25,327 nucleotides of DNA from CAYQMF01 sp964418595 (GCA_964418595.1 CAYQMF010000102.1:1-25327), one strand, 5' to 3'; shown: positions 1-6,840, counted from the stretch's first letter. Notes: generated from the letters alone by a model not told the origin. Numbers and translations are program-made.

Positions 1-512
1 CTCTCGCCCTGGATCAGCACCGAGGCGTCCGTCGGCGCCACCGTGCGCACCACCTTCACCACGTCGGCCATCGCGCGACTGCGCCCGATCACACCGGGCA
101 GACCGGCGGAGTCCTTCAGCTCCTGCCGCAGGCGCTGGTTCTCGTCGAGGAGCGCCCGGTAGCGGCCGATGCGCGACAGACGCTCGATGACCGTCTCGTT
201 GAGGAACGGCTTCTGGATGTAGTCGAACGCCCCGTGCCGCATGGCCTCGACCGCCTGCTCGATCGTTGCGAACGCGGTCATCACCAGGACCTCCGTGTCA
301 GGGCGGGCCCGCTTGGCGGCGGCGAGGATGGCCAGGCCGTCGGCGCCGGGCAGTCGCACGTCGGTGATCACGCAGTCGAACACCGCTTCGCCGAGGATGC
401 GCAGCGCGTCGGAACCGTCCGGCGTGTGGGTGACTTCGTGACCGGCTTGTGCGAGGTCGTCACCGAGGGTCACGGCGATCGTCTTCTCGTCCTCGACGAG
501 GAGGATCTTCAT
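1..512 (-). CDS. NtrC-family sigma-54-dependent response regulator (5' part only)
   Basis: The first 170 residues lie in the window and the gene continues past the left edge. Residues 1-120 are a receiver domain: acidic pocket D8/E9, phospho-acceptor D51 in the segment ITDVRLPGADG, T79 and the conserved K101 in IQKPF. After a helical linker, residues about 140-170 match the start of a sigma-54 interaction AAA+ domain (VIGRSRAM, then VLIQGE just before the Walker A motif is cut off by the window edge). The family converts phosphorylation by a sensor kinase into ATP-driven activation of RNA polymerase holding sigma-54. An rpoN gene lies about 6 kb away in the same window. The ATG overlaps the stop of the upstream GGDEF gene in an ATGA, so translation of the two is probably coupled. 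The DNA-binding domain and the cognate kinase are not visible. Confidence 0.93.
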   Translation of the reverse strand, partial: MKILLVEDEKTIAVTLGDDLAQAGHEVTHTPDGSDALRILGEAVFDCVITDVRLPGADGLAILAAAKRARPDTEVLVMTAFATIEQAVEAMRHGAFDYIQKPFLNETVIERLSRIGRYRALLDENQRLRQELKDSAGLPGVIGRSRAMADVVKVVRTVAPTDASVLIQGE

Positions 513-1117
513 GCCCCCTCCTCGGAGCGCGTCGGCAAGGTCCCGCCCTCGCGCGCGAACCGCGCGCGCGAGAACGTGCGCGCGGCGCTGCCACCGTCCT
601 GACCCGCCCAGTCGAGCGCGATCTCCGCCTGCGACAGCATGGTGTCGAAGAACAACGTCTCGGCGTCGGCGTTGCTAGCGATCCCGCCGGAGAGTCCCAG
701 CGACAGGGCCTGACCCCGCACGCTGACCTCGAGCTGCGCAAAGCGGTCGATCATGCGCTCCGAGACGCGGTGCGCGCTGGCCTCGTCGGTGTGCGGCATC
801 AGCAGCACGAACCGGTCATCGGCCAGCGCCCCCAGGAAGTCCGACGACCGCGTGCTCTCCGCGATGAGCCGACCCACGTGACCACGCAGCGTCTCGCGCA
901 GTTCCGCGCCGTACAGGTCGACGAGCTGGCGCAGGCGATCGACCTGGAAGACCGCGACCGAGAGCGGGATGCCGTGCCGGCGCGCGCGCGCGAACTCGGT
1001 CTTCATCAGGTGCAAGATCTGCGCCTGCGAGAACGGCGACCCGTAGATGGTCGAACTCTCACGGTCGCTCCTGCCCGCGCCGCCGCGGCTCGTGTTTCGG
1101 AAACTCGGACGCGTCAT
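509..1117 (-). CDS. Degenerate GGDEF-domain protein
   Basis: A 202-residue protein with a diguanylate-cyclase fold signature but a broken active site. The early metal-binding aspartate of the family is present (D60 in FQVDRLRQLVDLYG, where a typical cyclase has DIDHFKxxND). The GGDEF signature itself is replaced by ADDRF at about residues 99-103, within LADDRFVLLMP. The later SIGIA-like strand is SGGIAS, and the ADxALYxAK helix is AEIALDWAG. I infer it does not make c-di-GMP and may be a signal-receiving or partner domain for the response regulator whose ATG overlaps its stop codon. There is no second domain, signal peptide or membrane segment; the first 25 residues are a basic, polar tail. 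The ATG is preceded by a strong GGGAGGG Shine-Dalgarno sequence (1122-1128), which supports this start. Confidence 0.85.
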   Translation of the reverse strand: MTRPSFRNTSRGGAGRSDRESSTIYGSPFSQAQILHLMKTEFARARRHGIPLSVAVFQVDRLRQLVDLYGAELRETLRGHVGRLIAESTRSSDFLGALADDRFVLLMPHTDEASAHRVSERMIDRFAQLEVSVRGQALSLGLSGGIASNADAETLFFDTMLSQAEIALDWAGQDGGSAARTFSRARFAREGGTLPTRSEEGA

Positions 1118-1121
1118 CGGT

Positions 1122-1128
1122 CCCTCCC
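1122..1128 (-). promoter_or_regulatory. Strong Shine-Dalgarno of the GGDEF gene
   Basis: On the minus strand GGGAGGG lies 4 nt before the ATG ending at 1117. It is the most purine-rich ribosome-binding site in the window. It is perfectly complementary to a CCCTCCC stretch in the proposed RNA just upstream (minus strand, 1244-1250). Confidence 0.7.
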
Positions 1129-1170
1129 GGGGTGGCCGGTGCGCCGCCGCGTTGGCGATCGACCGGGCTT

Positions 1171-1207
1171 AAAAAAAGTGGGCCTCAGCCGGTCAGTGCT
1201 GAGGCCC
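1171..1207 (-). terminator. Intrinsic (Rho-independent) terminator
   Basis: Minus-strand stem GGGCCTCAG / CTGAGGCCC (9 perfect base pairs, plus positions 1199-1207 and 1180-1188) with a 10-nt loop. It is followed after AC by seven T residues (1171-1177). It is the only textbook intrinsic terminator I found in the window. It ends leftward transcription 53 nt before the GGDEF start codon. It therefore either ends a transcript from the small membrane-protein gene at 1496-1957, ends an independent small RNA, or acts as an attenuator in the GGDEF leader. Confidence 0.88.
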
Positions 1208-1402
1208 TGGTCCGGGAAAGCCACAGAATGGAGAGGGCGGTTAGGGAGGGGGAATCTAGTCTCCACCCTGCGGCTGACCCTGGGTGTTCGGTCTGTTGGA
1301 CTGGCTTGTCCGGTCCGATTGGCGTGTCTGTTCCGAAGGAGGCTCGGCGCGACCTTGGCGGGTCGATGCCGATCCGATCCACCGGTCACCCGGTCGAACG
1401 GA
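1171..1402 (-). ncRNA. Candidate small RNA or structured leader in the 1118-1495 gene-free stretch
   Basis: This roughly 230-nt minus-strand stretch has no credible protein. A promoter-like site sits just upstream (1409-1437) and an intrinsic terminator forms its 3' end. Between them I can draw several stem-loops: CGACC/GGTCG; a two-part stem TCGG-GGAC/GTCC-CCGA; and CACCC/GGGTG. Then comes a pyrimidine-rich, apparently unpaired stretch that contains CCCTCCC (1244-1250). That heptamer can pair with the GGDEF gene's Shine-Dalgarno. I do not recognise a known RNA family. It could instead be the 3' untranslated region of the gene at 1496-1957 or an attenuated leader. The rest of the gap (1118-1170 and 1438-1495) shows nothing else convincing. 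Confidence 0.4.
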
Positions 1403-1408
1403 CGCGTG

Positions 1409-1437
1409 GATTCTGCCCGGCTTTGCACGGCTTTCAA
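1409..1437 (-). promoter_or_regulatory. Possible sigma-70 promoter for the candidate RNA
   Basis: Minus strand TTGAAA (plus 1432-1437), 17-nt spacer, AGAATC (plus 1409-1414). The -35 matches five of six consensus bases; the -10 is weak. The predicted start is near 1402. The site lies in an unusually AT-containing part of a GC-rich region, downstream of the stop codon at 1496. Confidence 0.3.
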
Positions 1438-1495
1438 CACCCTGCTCACAAAAACTGAGCGGCCAACCGCAAGTGCCGGTCGCACCGCGATCGCA

Positions 1496-1957
1496 TCACT
1501 TGCCGGACCCTCCGGGCGCCACGCCCCGGACCCATTCGAGGAGGCGGTAGATGTCGAACCCCGGCCAGTGGTGCTTCGCGAGGTTCAACACCAGCACGAC
1601 CGCGGCCGTGTAGAGGGTGAAGAAGATCACCTGCGTGAGCACGTACGCCAGCGCCGTCTTGCTCGCGACCCGGGCCGCGCGTCCGGCCCGCGCCGACGCG
1701 GGGACCTGCGCGCGCGCGAACCAGTCGCGATGCGCCTTGAGGCCGCGTTCGACGAGGTCGGTGGGCCGCTCCTCCGTCAGCACGGTGTCGACGACCTTCT
1801 CCCACGGATAGCTCTCGGCGTCGGCCGCCATCAGCTTCGCCACGCGTTCGTGCGCGCGCTTGGGGATGGCGCCGGCCATCATTCGCAGGGACACTTCGCC
1901 GACCCGGACCAGCAACGGGTCGTCGGGCCCCGCCTTCATGGGAGTCGTATCCGCCAC
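1496..1957 (-). CDS. Small membrane protein of unknown function
   Basis: A 153-residue protein I do not recognise. Residues 1-95 are a soluble, charged helical region containing GEVSLRMMAGAIPKRAHERV and a PWEKVVDTVL segment. Residues about 100-126 form one strongly hydrophobic helix, followed by a short tail with KHHWPGFDIYRLLEWV. A tail-anchored or single-pass inner-membrane topology is likely. The start is a GTG with an AAGGCGAG-like purine stretch upstream; an internal ATG at 1939 (residue 7) is the alternative. It is divergent from the GspF-domain gene with 96 bp between the two start codons. I cannot assign a function, and nothing in the context proves partnership with its neighbours. 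Confidence 0.65.
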   Translation of the reverse strand: MADTTPMKAGPDDPLLVRVGEVSLRMMAGAIPKRAHERVAKLMAADAESYPWEKVVDTVLTEERPTDLVERGLKAHRDWFARAQVPASARAGRAARVASKTALAYVLTQVIFFTLYTAAVVLVLNLAKHHWPGFDIYRLLEWVRGVAPGGSGK

Positions 1958-1980
1958 GCTCGCCTTGCTTAGCAGACCGG

Positions 1981-1994
1981 CGACGGCGCCGTCG
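1981..1994. repeat. 14-bp perfect palindrome in the divergent intergenic region
   Basis: CGACGGCGCCGTCG equals its own reverse complement. It lies between the divergent starts at 1957 (minus) and 2054 (plus), where an operator for either gene could sit. In sequence this GC-rich, chance palindromes of this kind are not rare. Confidence 0.4.
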
Positions 1995-2053
1995 AGGCGA
2001 CGCCTGCAAAAACCCAGCGGGTTCCGCCCCGACGAGTCCGTCCCAGGGCCACG

Positions 2054-2935
2054 ATGACCTGGCTTCCTTCACGACACCGGCGCCTGGCCGCCACGTTCGA
2101 GGACCTGGCGGCACGACTCGACGCCGGCCTCGCTCCCGGGGACTCCCCCGGCGAAGCTGCCGTCGCCTGGCTACGCCGTCAGGGCCTCGCGGTCGCGGGC
2201 TACGAACTGTGTTCCCTCGAGGCAGCCGAAGGCGTCGGCCGGCTGCCGGAGGTCGCACGCCGGCTCGCCGCCGGCCGAACCCACAGTGCGGATCTCCTCC
2301 AGAAGCTCATCGATCGGCTGGCCTACCCGGTGACCCTGATCGTCGCAGCCCTGGCCGTGACGATCCTGCTCCTGTGTCTCGGCTTCCCGCTCCCGCAGGG
2401 CTGGCTCCTGACCATGGGCGCGACCGTCCTGCTCGCGGGGCTCGCGGTCGCGTGGTTCGCGTGGCGCATGCGCGACCCGCTCTTCGCGCCCGAGCGCCTT
2501 CCGGTTCTCGGCTGGGCCGTGCGCACTGCCGGCGAGCTCCCCTACCTCACCGCCCTGAGCGTCCTGTACGGCGCCGGCGTGCCGCTGCGCACGGCGCACC
2601 GGGAGGCGCTCGCGACTGCGCGCGGGGCCTGGCTGCGGGCGCGGCTGTTCGCCGTCGCGCCGGCGCTCGATTCTGGCGACGGTCTCGCTGCCACCCTGGC
2701 GCTGCGCGGTGCCCTGACCAGTGAGAGCCTGCAGCTCGTGAGCGAAGGCGAGCGCAGCGGCGGGCTCGAAGACGCCTTGCGCCGGACGATCGAGCGGAGG
2801 CGTCACGAGCTGATGATCTGGTTCAACCGCGCCGTCCGGGTGATCGGCGTGGTCGCTTACGTCGCGGCGGCGGGTTCCGTGCTCTGGATCGCGGCCTCGT
2901 TCTATGGGGGCATGCTCTCGCACGGCGGACGGTGA
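2054..2935 (+). CDS. Standalone GspF-type (type II secretion platform) membrane protein
   Basis: A 293-residue protein with the two-halved T2SSF architecture in shortened form; typical GspF/PilC proteins are about 400 residues. The first half (about 10-90) has a degenerate F-domain core ending in the usual GxLPEVxxRLA-like segment. It is followed by two membrane helices (about 91-111 and 116-137). The second half (about 150-260) is the better match: LPVLGWAVRTAGELPYLTAL, a GAGVPL turn, then SEGERSGGLEDALRRTIE. A final membrane helix follows at about 262-283. In secretion systems and pili this protein sits in the inner membrane over the assembly ATPase. No GspE ATPase, pseudopilin or GspG gene accompanies it here. 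An AGGG ribosome site precedes the ATG. Its stop overlaps the sigma-factor GTG, so it appears to be the first gene of the block. Confidence 0.82.
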   Translation: MTWLPSRHRRLAATFEDLAARLDAGLAPGDSPGEAAVAWLRRQGLAVAGYELCSLEAAEGVGRLPEVARRLAAGRTHSADLLQKLIDRLAYPVTLIVAALAVTILLLCLGFPLPQGWLLTMGATVLLAGLAVAWFAWRMRDPLFAPERLPVLGWAVRTAGELPYLTALSVLYGAGVPLRTAHREALATARGAWLRARLFAVAPALDSGDGLAATLALRGALTSESLQLVSEGERSGGLEDALRRTIERRRHELMIWFNRAVRVIGVVAYVAAAGSVLWIAASFYGGMLSHGGR

Positions 2936-3621
2936 CGGCACCCGCAGAGCCGACCCCGTCGGAGAAAACCGGCGACCTCCACCCTGACGCGGCAGCGTTT
3001 CTGCGCTCTACGCACACACCCGTGGACCGCAGCCTTCCCACCTTGCCCACGCCGGAAGCGTCCCCCGCCGAGGAGCGTGCCGCGCTCGAGCGCGCCCTCG
3101 CCGGCGATCGCGCCGCCCTCCAGGGCCTGCTCCGCCGCCACCTGCCGCCCCTGACCGGCCTCGCGCGCCGTCTGCTCGGTGCCGCCGCCGATCGCACCGA
3201 CGACCTGGTGCAGGAGACCCTCATCGCCGCGTGCAAGGGCCTCGCCGGGTTCCGCGGCGACAGTTCGGTCCGCACCTGGCTGTTCCGCATCCTCGTCCGC
3301 CTGGCCTCGGACCCCAAGCGCTGGCGCGGGGTCCCCCACGCCGGCGGCGACCTCGACCTCGCCACGATCCCCGACCGTTGCGAGGTCGACCCGGAGCAGC
3401 TCACGCTCGCGCGCGAACTGCGCGACCGCATCGAAGAGGCCATGGAGCGCCTGCCGGGGCGCCAGCGCGCGGCGATCCACCTGCGCGCGGCGGAGGGGCT
3501 GGGCTACGCCAGCATCGGCCAGGTGCTCGGCTGCAGCGAAGGCGCCGCGCGGATGTTGGTGCTGAGCGCGCGCACGAACCTGCGCGCGCGCCTCGGTGAC
3601 TACCTGGAGGGCGGGCGATGA
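2932..3621 (+). CDS. ECF-type RNA polymerase sigma factor
   Basis: A 229-residue alternative sigma factor. Region 2 spans about residues 65-125 (DDLVQETLIAACKGLAGFRG, then SVRTWLFRILVRLASD), and region 4 spans about 165-222 (AMERLPGRQRAAIHLR, then GYASIGQVLGCSEGAARMLV). There is no region 3, as expected for ECF factors, which redirect polymerase to stress or envelope promoters. The first 60 residues are an unusual proline-rich extension. It contains DRSLPTLPTPE (32-42), nearly repeated in the secretin-like protein three genes on. The start is a GTG overlapping the previous stop (GTGA), and the stop overlaps the next ATG (ATGA). The gene is thus tightly coupled to both neighbours, and the product of the downstream gene is presumably its anti-sigma factor. 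Confidence 0.92.
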   Translation: MTAPAEPTPSEKTGDLHPDAAAFLRSTHTPVDRSLPTLPTPEASPAEERAALERALAGDRAALQGLLRRHLPPLTGLARRLLGAAADRTDDLVQETLIAACKGLAGFRGDSSVRTWLFRILVRLASDPKRWRGVPHAGGDLDLATIPDRCEVDPEQLTLARELRDRIEEAMERLPGRQRAAIHLRAAEGLGYASIGQVLGCSEGAARMLVLSARTNLRARLGDYLEGGR

Positions 3622-5075
3622 GCTGCCCACACCTCGACGCGGTCGTCGCACGCTTCCTCGACGGCGATGTGGACCAGGGCGACGGATCCCCGCTGGAGGC
3701 ACACCTCGCCGAATGCGCGCCTTGCCGGCGCGCGCTCGCGCAGAGCCGACACCTCGACGCGGCGATCGCGGCGACGGTGGACATGAGCCTCGCCGAACCG
3801 GACGCGCTCGTCGAGAAGGCGCTCGCCTCGCTCGCCCCCACCCCCACCACGGTGACGTCCCGGCGCTGGCGCGCGTGGCCGCTCGTCCTCACTGCGGCGG
3901 CGGGCTTCGCGATCGGGCTCGTGGTCGCCACGCGACGCGAGCCGCCGCCCGCAACGCTCCCGCACACGCCAGTGACAGTGGCCGACGTCGAGGTGGCAAC
4001 CCCGCCGGTGCCCCGCGACCTGTTCACGATTCCGGACCAGAACCTTCCCCAGTGGAATGCCACCGGCGGTTCCGAGGTGCGTGCGCTCGACGCCGTGCGG
4101 CGGGCCGAGCTCGTGCTGTCGAGCGCAGACCTGCCGGCCGCCCTGTACATGCTCGCGCTGGCCCGCGCGCGGAGCTGCGCCCTGCCTGGGGGCGCCGCGA
4201 GGCTGCCCTCGCGCGAGACGCTCGCGCGTGCGGAGACGGCCGCGCGGATCGACGCGGCCCGTGTGCTCCTCGCCTCGCGTTCCCGGGCGGCCACCACCGC
4301 GCTCGCGCGCGCCGCGGCGCGCGACGATGCGACGGCGAACGCGCTCGTGCCCCAGCTCGTCGACGACCGGGACTTCAAGGCACGGCTGCGCCGCGAGCTG
4401 CACGATCGGTGCGAGCGCGAGATCGCCATCACAGCGGCGCGCCTGGCCGACCCCGACCTCGACCGCGCCCTGCTCGCGCGCTGTCGCCGCGACGATGCCC
4501 TGGCCGATGCGGTTGCCGCAGAAGCGCGGCACGTCGCCCGACCCGACGGCCGGATCGACTTCCTCCTCGAACTGTGGGGCACGCTCACCCGCGGCGGTGC
4601 GGATGGCAGTGGGCCACACCGCGACGATGTCGATCGCGCCCACGCGTGGTTCGCAGGGCTCGGGCCGCGTGCGTCGAACACACTCCTCGACCGCCTGCGG
4701 ACCAGCCGCAGCGCCGAGTTCCGCAGCCGTTGTCTCGTCGCGCTCGCCGCCGTCGGCCGGCCGGAGGCGGTCGACGCGCTCCTTCTGCTCGTCGAGCGCC
4801 CGAACCTGCACGAGGCGCAGCTCGCTGCATACGCGCTCGGCATGCTGCCTGCCGACGTGATCCCGAGCGTGCGTAGCGCTCTCGGTCGGTCGCGCCGGAC
4901 CACCTTGCTGTGGACCGCGCTCGCCAGCCTTGGCGACCGCGCCGCCCGTGACCTCGTGATCGCCACCGGCACGCCGTTCGAGCCGAGCGCGCGCCTGCGC
5001 CCGGAGCAGATCCCGACGATCGCACACGCTCTCCGTGGACGTGAGCCGACACCCCCGATCAGCTCGCGTCCCTGA
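3618..5075 (+). CDS. Anti-sigma factor zinc finger fused to HEAT-like repeats
   Basis: A 485-residue protein. Residues 1-45 form a zf-HC2/ZAS anti-sigma zinc finger with H29, C33 and C36 in HLAECAPC and an early C3. One membrane helix follows at about 86-104 (RAWPLVLTAAAGFAIGLVV). A long exported portion follows, rich in alpha-helical HEAT-like repeats: about 215-310, and clearer at about 350-460 with LVALAAVGRPEAVDALLLLV and YALGMLPADVIPSV. I infer that the cytoplasmic finger sequesters the ECF sigma factor encoded just upstream (ATGA overlap) and that the extracytoplasmic repeat domain senses a protein partner. Most anti-sigma factors of this class are far shorter, so the HEAT fusion is notable. 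The next gene's candidate starts lie just before or after its stop. Confidence 0.85.
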   Translation: MSCPHLDAVVARFLDGDVDQGDGSPLEAHLAECAPCRRALAQSRHLDAAIAATVDMSLAEPDALVEKALASLAPTPTTVTSRRWRAWPLVLTAAAGFAIGLVVATRREPPPATLPHTPVTVADVEVATPPVPRDLFTIPDQNLPQWNATGGSEVRALDAVRRAELVLSSADLPAALYMLALARARSCALPGGAARLPSRETLARAETAARIDAARVLLASRSRAATTALARAAARDDATANALVPQLVDDRDFKARLRRELHDRCEREIAITAARLADPDLDRALLARCRRDDALADAVAAEARHVARPDGRIDFLLELWGTLTRGGADGSGPHRDDVDRAHAWFAGLGPRASNTLLDRLRTSRSAEFRSRCLVALAAVGRPEAVDALLLLVERPNLHEAQLAAYALGMLPADVIPSVRSALGRSRRTTLLWTALASLGDRAARDLVIATGTPFEPSARLRPEQIPTIAHALRGREPTPPISSRP

Positions 5076-5106
5076 CCTGCGCCACACCCTGCGCGCACTG
5101 CAATCG

Positions 5107-6840
5107 ATGATGAGAACGACCGCACTCGCCCTGCTTCCCGTCCTGACCCTCGCGCTCGGCGCCCAGCCGCAGGCCGACCACACGCCATCGCCCGCATTTG
5201 CACGCGCGATGAAAGTCATCCCCGTGGCCGACCTCGTGGCGCCCCTGGCGACACCTGCCGTACTCCCGCTGGGAACGCTGATCGACATGACCCAGGGAGA
5301 CGACGGTCACCCCGCGGTGCTCGCGCGCGACACCGAGCACATGGCCTACCGGGTGAACGAGCTGGCGGACCTCGTGCGTCGGATGACACCCCTCAACTGG
5401 GACGACGGCAACGCGTCCGTCGATCAGGTCGGCGACTCGCTGATCCTGACCGGAGCTCCGGATCAGATCCACCTGATCGAGCAGTCCCTGCAGCGTATCG
5501 CCGCGGTGCTGGGCGACGCCGGTCGAGTCCGCGCCGCCGTGTTCGCCGCCGACCACGCGGAGCCGGGCTCCGCGGGCGCAGAGAGCTACACCGACGCCTG
5601 CGCACGCCTGCGCAAGCAGTGCGGCGCGCCCCTGTGGGAAGGCAGCGCGAGCGCATTCCCCAACCAGATCGTCTCGATGGGCATCCAGCAGGTGACCCCG
5701 TACGTGGCCGACTGCGACGTGGAGATCGCGCAGAGTCAGGCGATGGCCAACCCGGTGGTCCTCGCCATGCACGAAGGCGCGAGGGTCCAGGTCGAGCTGC
5801 ATGCGCTGGCCAACAGCAGCGACCTCGTGCTCTTCTGCCACTTCGCGCTGGGCGAGAAGCTCGCGCTCCGGCCCGTGAGCCTGGGGCCCGACCGGAGCCT
5901 GCCCACCCTGCAGACCCCGGAGATGGCAACGACCCTGGGGTCGACCTCGGGCCGGATCGGCAACGGCGGCGCCCTCGTCGTGCAACTGGCGGGCGCGCTG
6001 GAGGGTCGTGCCCTGGTCCTCGTGGTGGGCGCCGAACGGACGCCCGTGTCCGGCGACCTGCAGCGCGAGGCCGGGCTCTGGCCCGTCTCCGCCTTCCTGT
6101 CCCCCGCGCTGCGTCAGCGCGTGATCCCCCGCGAGGGCGAGACGGCGATCGACCGCTACAGCTCACCGGCCGTGGCGTTGCGCGAGGATCCGTTGCCGGC
6201 CGTGGGCCCCGGCGACGGCGATCTCTGGAACCAGCTCCTGATGCGCGCGCTGGGCGACGGCGAGATCGACGTCAGCGTGCTCGAGAACGGGTACGTCGCC
6301 GTGCGCGGCAGTCCCGCCGTGCGACAGACCGCCGCGCGTCTCATCGACGCCTACCAGGAGCAGTTCCTCAGAACCCTCGACATCGAGCTCCGTACGGCCG
6401 TCGCGGACTCGCAGGATGCACTGCGCACCGTGCGCCTGCCCGCGCTCATGGGCCGCAGCCACTACCTCGTGCACGGCATCGAGACCACCACGGTGATCGA
6501 CGCGGAAGTCGAGGTCGCCCAGAAGGCTGGGATCAGCGATCCCATGGTGCGCCGTCAGTTCTCCGGCATCGTCGCGCAGGTCCAGGCGTACCCGGGGCGC
6601 AGCAACGACCTCGGCGCCCGCGCGTGGGTCGAGGTGGTCCAGACCTCGGTCCCGACGTCGTTCGCCACCGGGACGGAGAAGGGCGTGACGCTGCAACAGG
6701 CGACGGTCTCGCGCGCGACGTTCCGGCACGAAGGGCTCCTGCCGGTCAACACACCCATCGACCTCGGCGAGACCGGCGAGCTGAGCGTCGGTCGCGCGCG
6801 CCTCCGTCCGCGCCAGAGCCTCGCCGTGCGCATGCGGTAG
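5107..6840 (+). CDS. Secreted secretin-like protein, apparently internally duplicated
   Basis: A 577-residue exported protein. A signal peptide is clear from the ATG at 5107 (MMRTTALALLPVLTLALGA, predicted cleavage near AQPQA). GTG codons at 5035 and 5041 are in frame but would bury the signal peptide. Residues about 79-136 resemble a secretin N-domain (TPLNWDDG, then GDSLILTGAPDQIHLIEQSL). Residues about 190-315 resemble the beta-rich core of a secretin, with PTLQTPE, GNGGALVVQLAG and LVLVVGAER. A second N-like segment (about 385-425, GYVAVRGSPAVRQTAARLI) is followed by another beta-rich region to the C-terminus, suggesting two degenerate copies. No full pore-forming domain is recognisable. 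It follows the anti-sigma gene after 31 bp, so it may be a target or partner of the sigma/anti-sigma pair or work with the GspF-like protein. Confidence 0.72.
   Translation: MMRTTALALLPVLTLALGAQPQADHTPSPAFARAMKVIPVADLVAPLATPAVLPLGTLIDMTQGDDGHPAVLARDTEHMAYRVNELADLVRRMTPLNWDDGNASVDQVGDSLILTGAPDQIHLIEQSLQRIAAVLGDAGRVRAAVFAADHAEPGSAGAESYTDACARLRKQCGAPLWEGSASAFPNQIVSMGIQQVTPYVADCDVEIAQSQAMANPVVLAMHEGARVQVELHALANSSDLVLFCHFALGEKLALRPVSLGPDRSLPTLQTPEMATTLGSTSGRIGNGGALVVQLAGALEGRALVLVVGAERTPVSGDLQREAGLWPVSAFLSPALRQRVIPREGETAIDRYSSPAVALREDPLPAVGPGDGDLWNQLLMRALGDGEIDVSVLENGYVAVRGSPAVRQTAARLIDAYQEQFLRTLDIELRTAVADSQDALRTVRLPALMGRSHYLVHGIETTTVIDAEVEVAQKAGISDPMVRRQFSGIVAQVQAYPGRSNDLGARAWVEVVQTSVPTSFATGTEKGVTLQQATVSRATFRHEGLLPVNTPIDLGETGELSVGRARLRPRQSLAVRMR

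Noticed and set aside
545..590. Alternating CG runs that could form Z-DNA
   Set aside because: They encode the Arg/Ala-rich C-terminus of the GGDEF protein, and similar runs occur throughout this GC-rich window.
1400..1440. c-di-GMP (GEMM) riboswitch upstream of the GGDEF gene
   Set aside because: A GCAAAGCC piece resembles part of the GEMM consensus, but the partner segment with the GGGCAAACC-like core is missing and the paired arms cannot be drawn.
1114..1485. 123-residue minus-strand open frame in the gene-free stretch
   Set aside because: It contains the intrinsic terminator, overlaps the GGDEF start, and has an Arg/Pro/Ser/Thr-rich sequence with no domain or ribosome site.
449..1972. 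Long plus-strand open frame (507 residues) covering the GGDEF gene and the gap
   Set aside because: It is antisense to the GGDEF and small membrane-protein genes, is arginine-rich and without domain sense, and runs through the terminator. It is an artefact of low stop-codon frequency at high GC.
2008..2023. AACCC-GCT-GGGTT hairpin followed by T residues on the minus strand
   Set aside because: The stem is only 5 bp and no minus-strand gene lies upstream to be terminated, since the adjacent gene is on the plus strand.
3401..5203. 600-residue minus-strand open frame
   Set aside because: It is antisense to the anti-sigma/HEAT gene and is a Ser/Arg/Ala-rich shadow.
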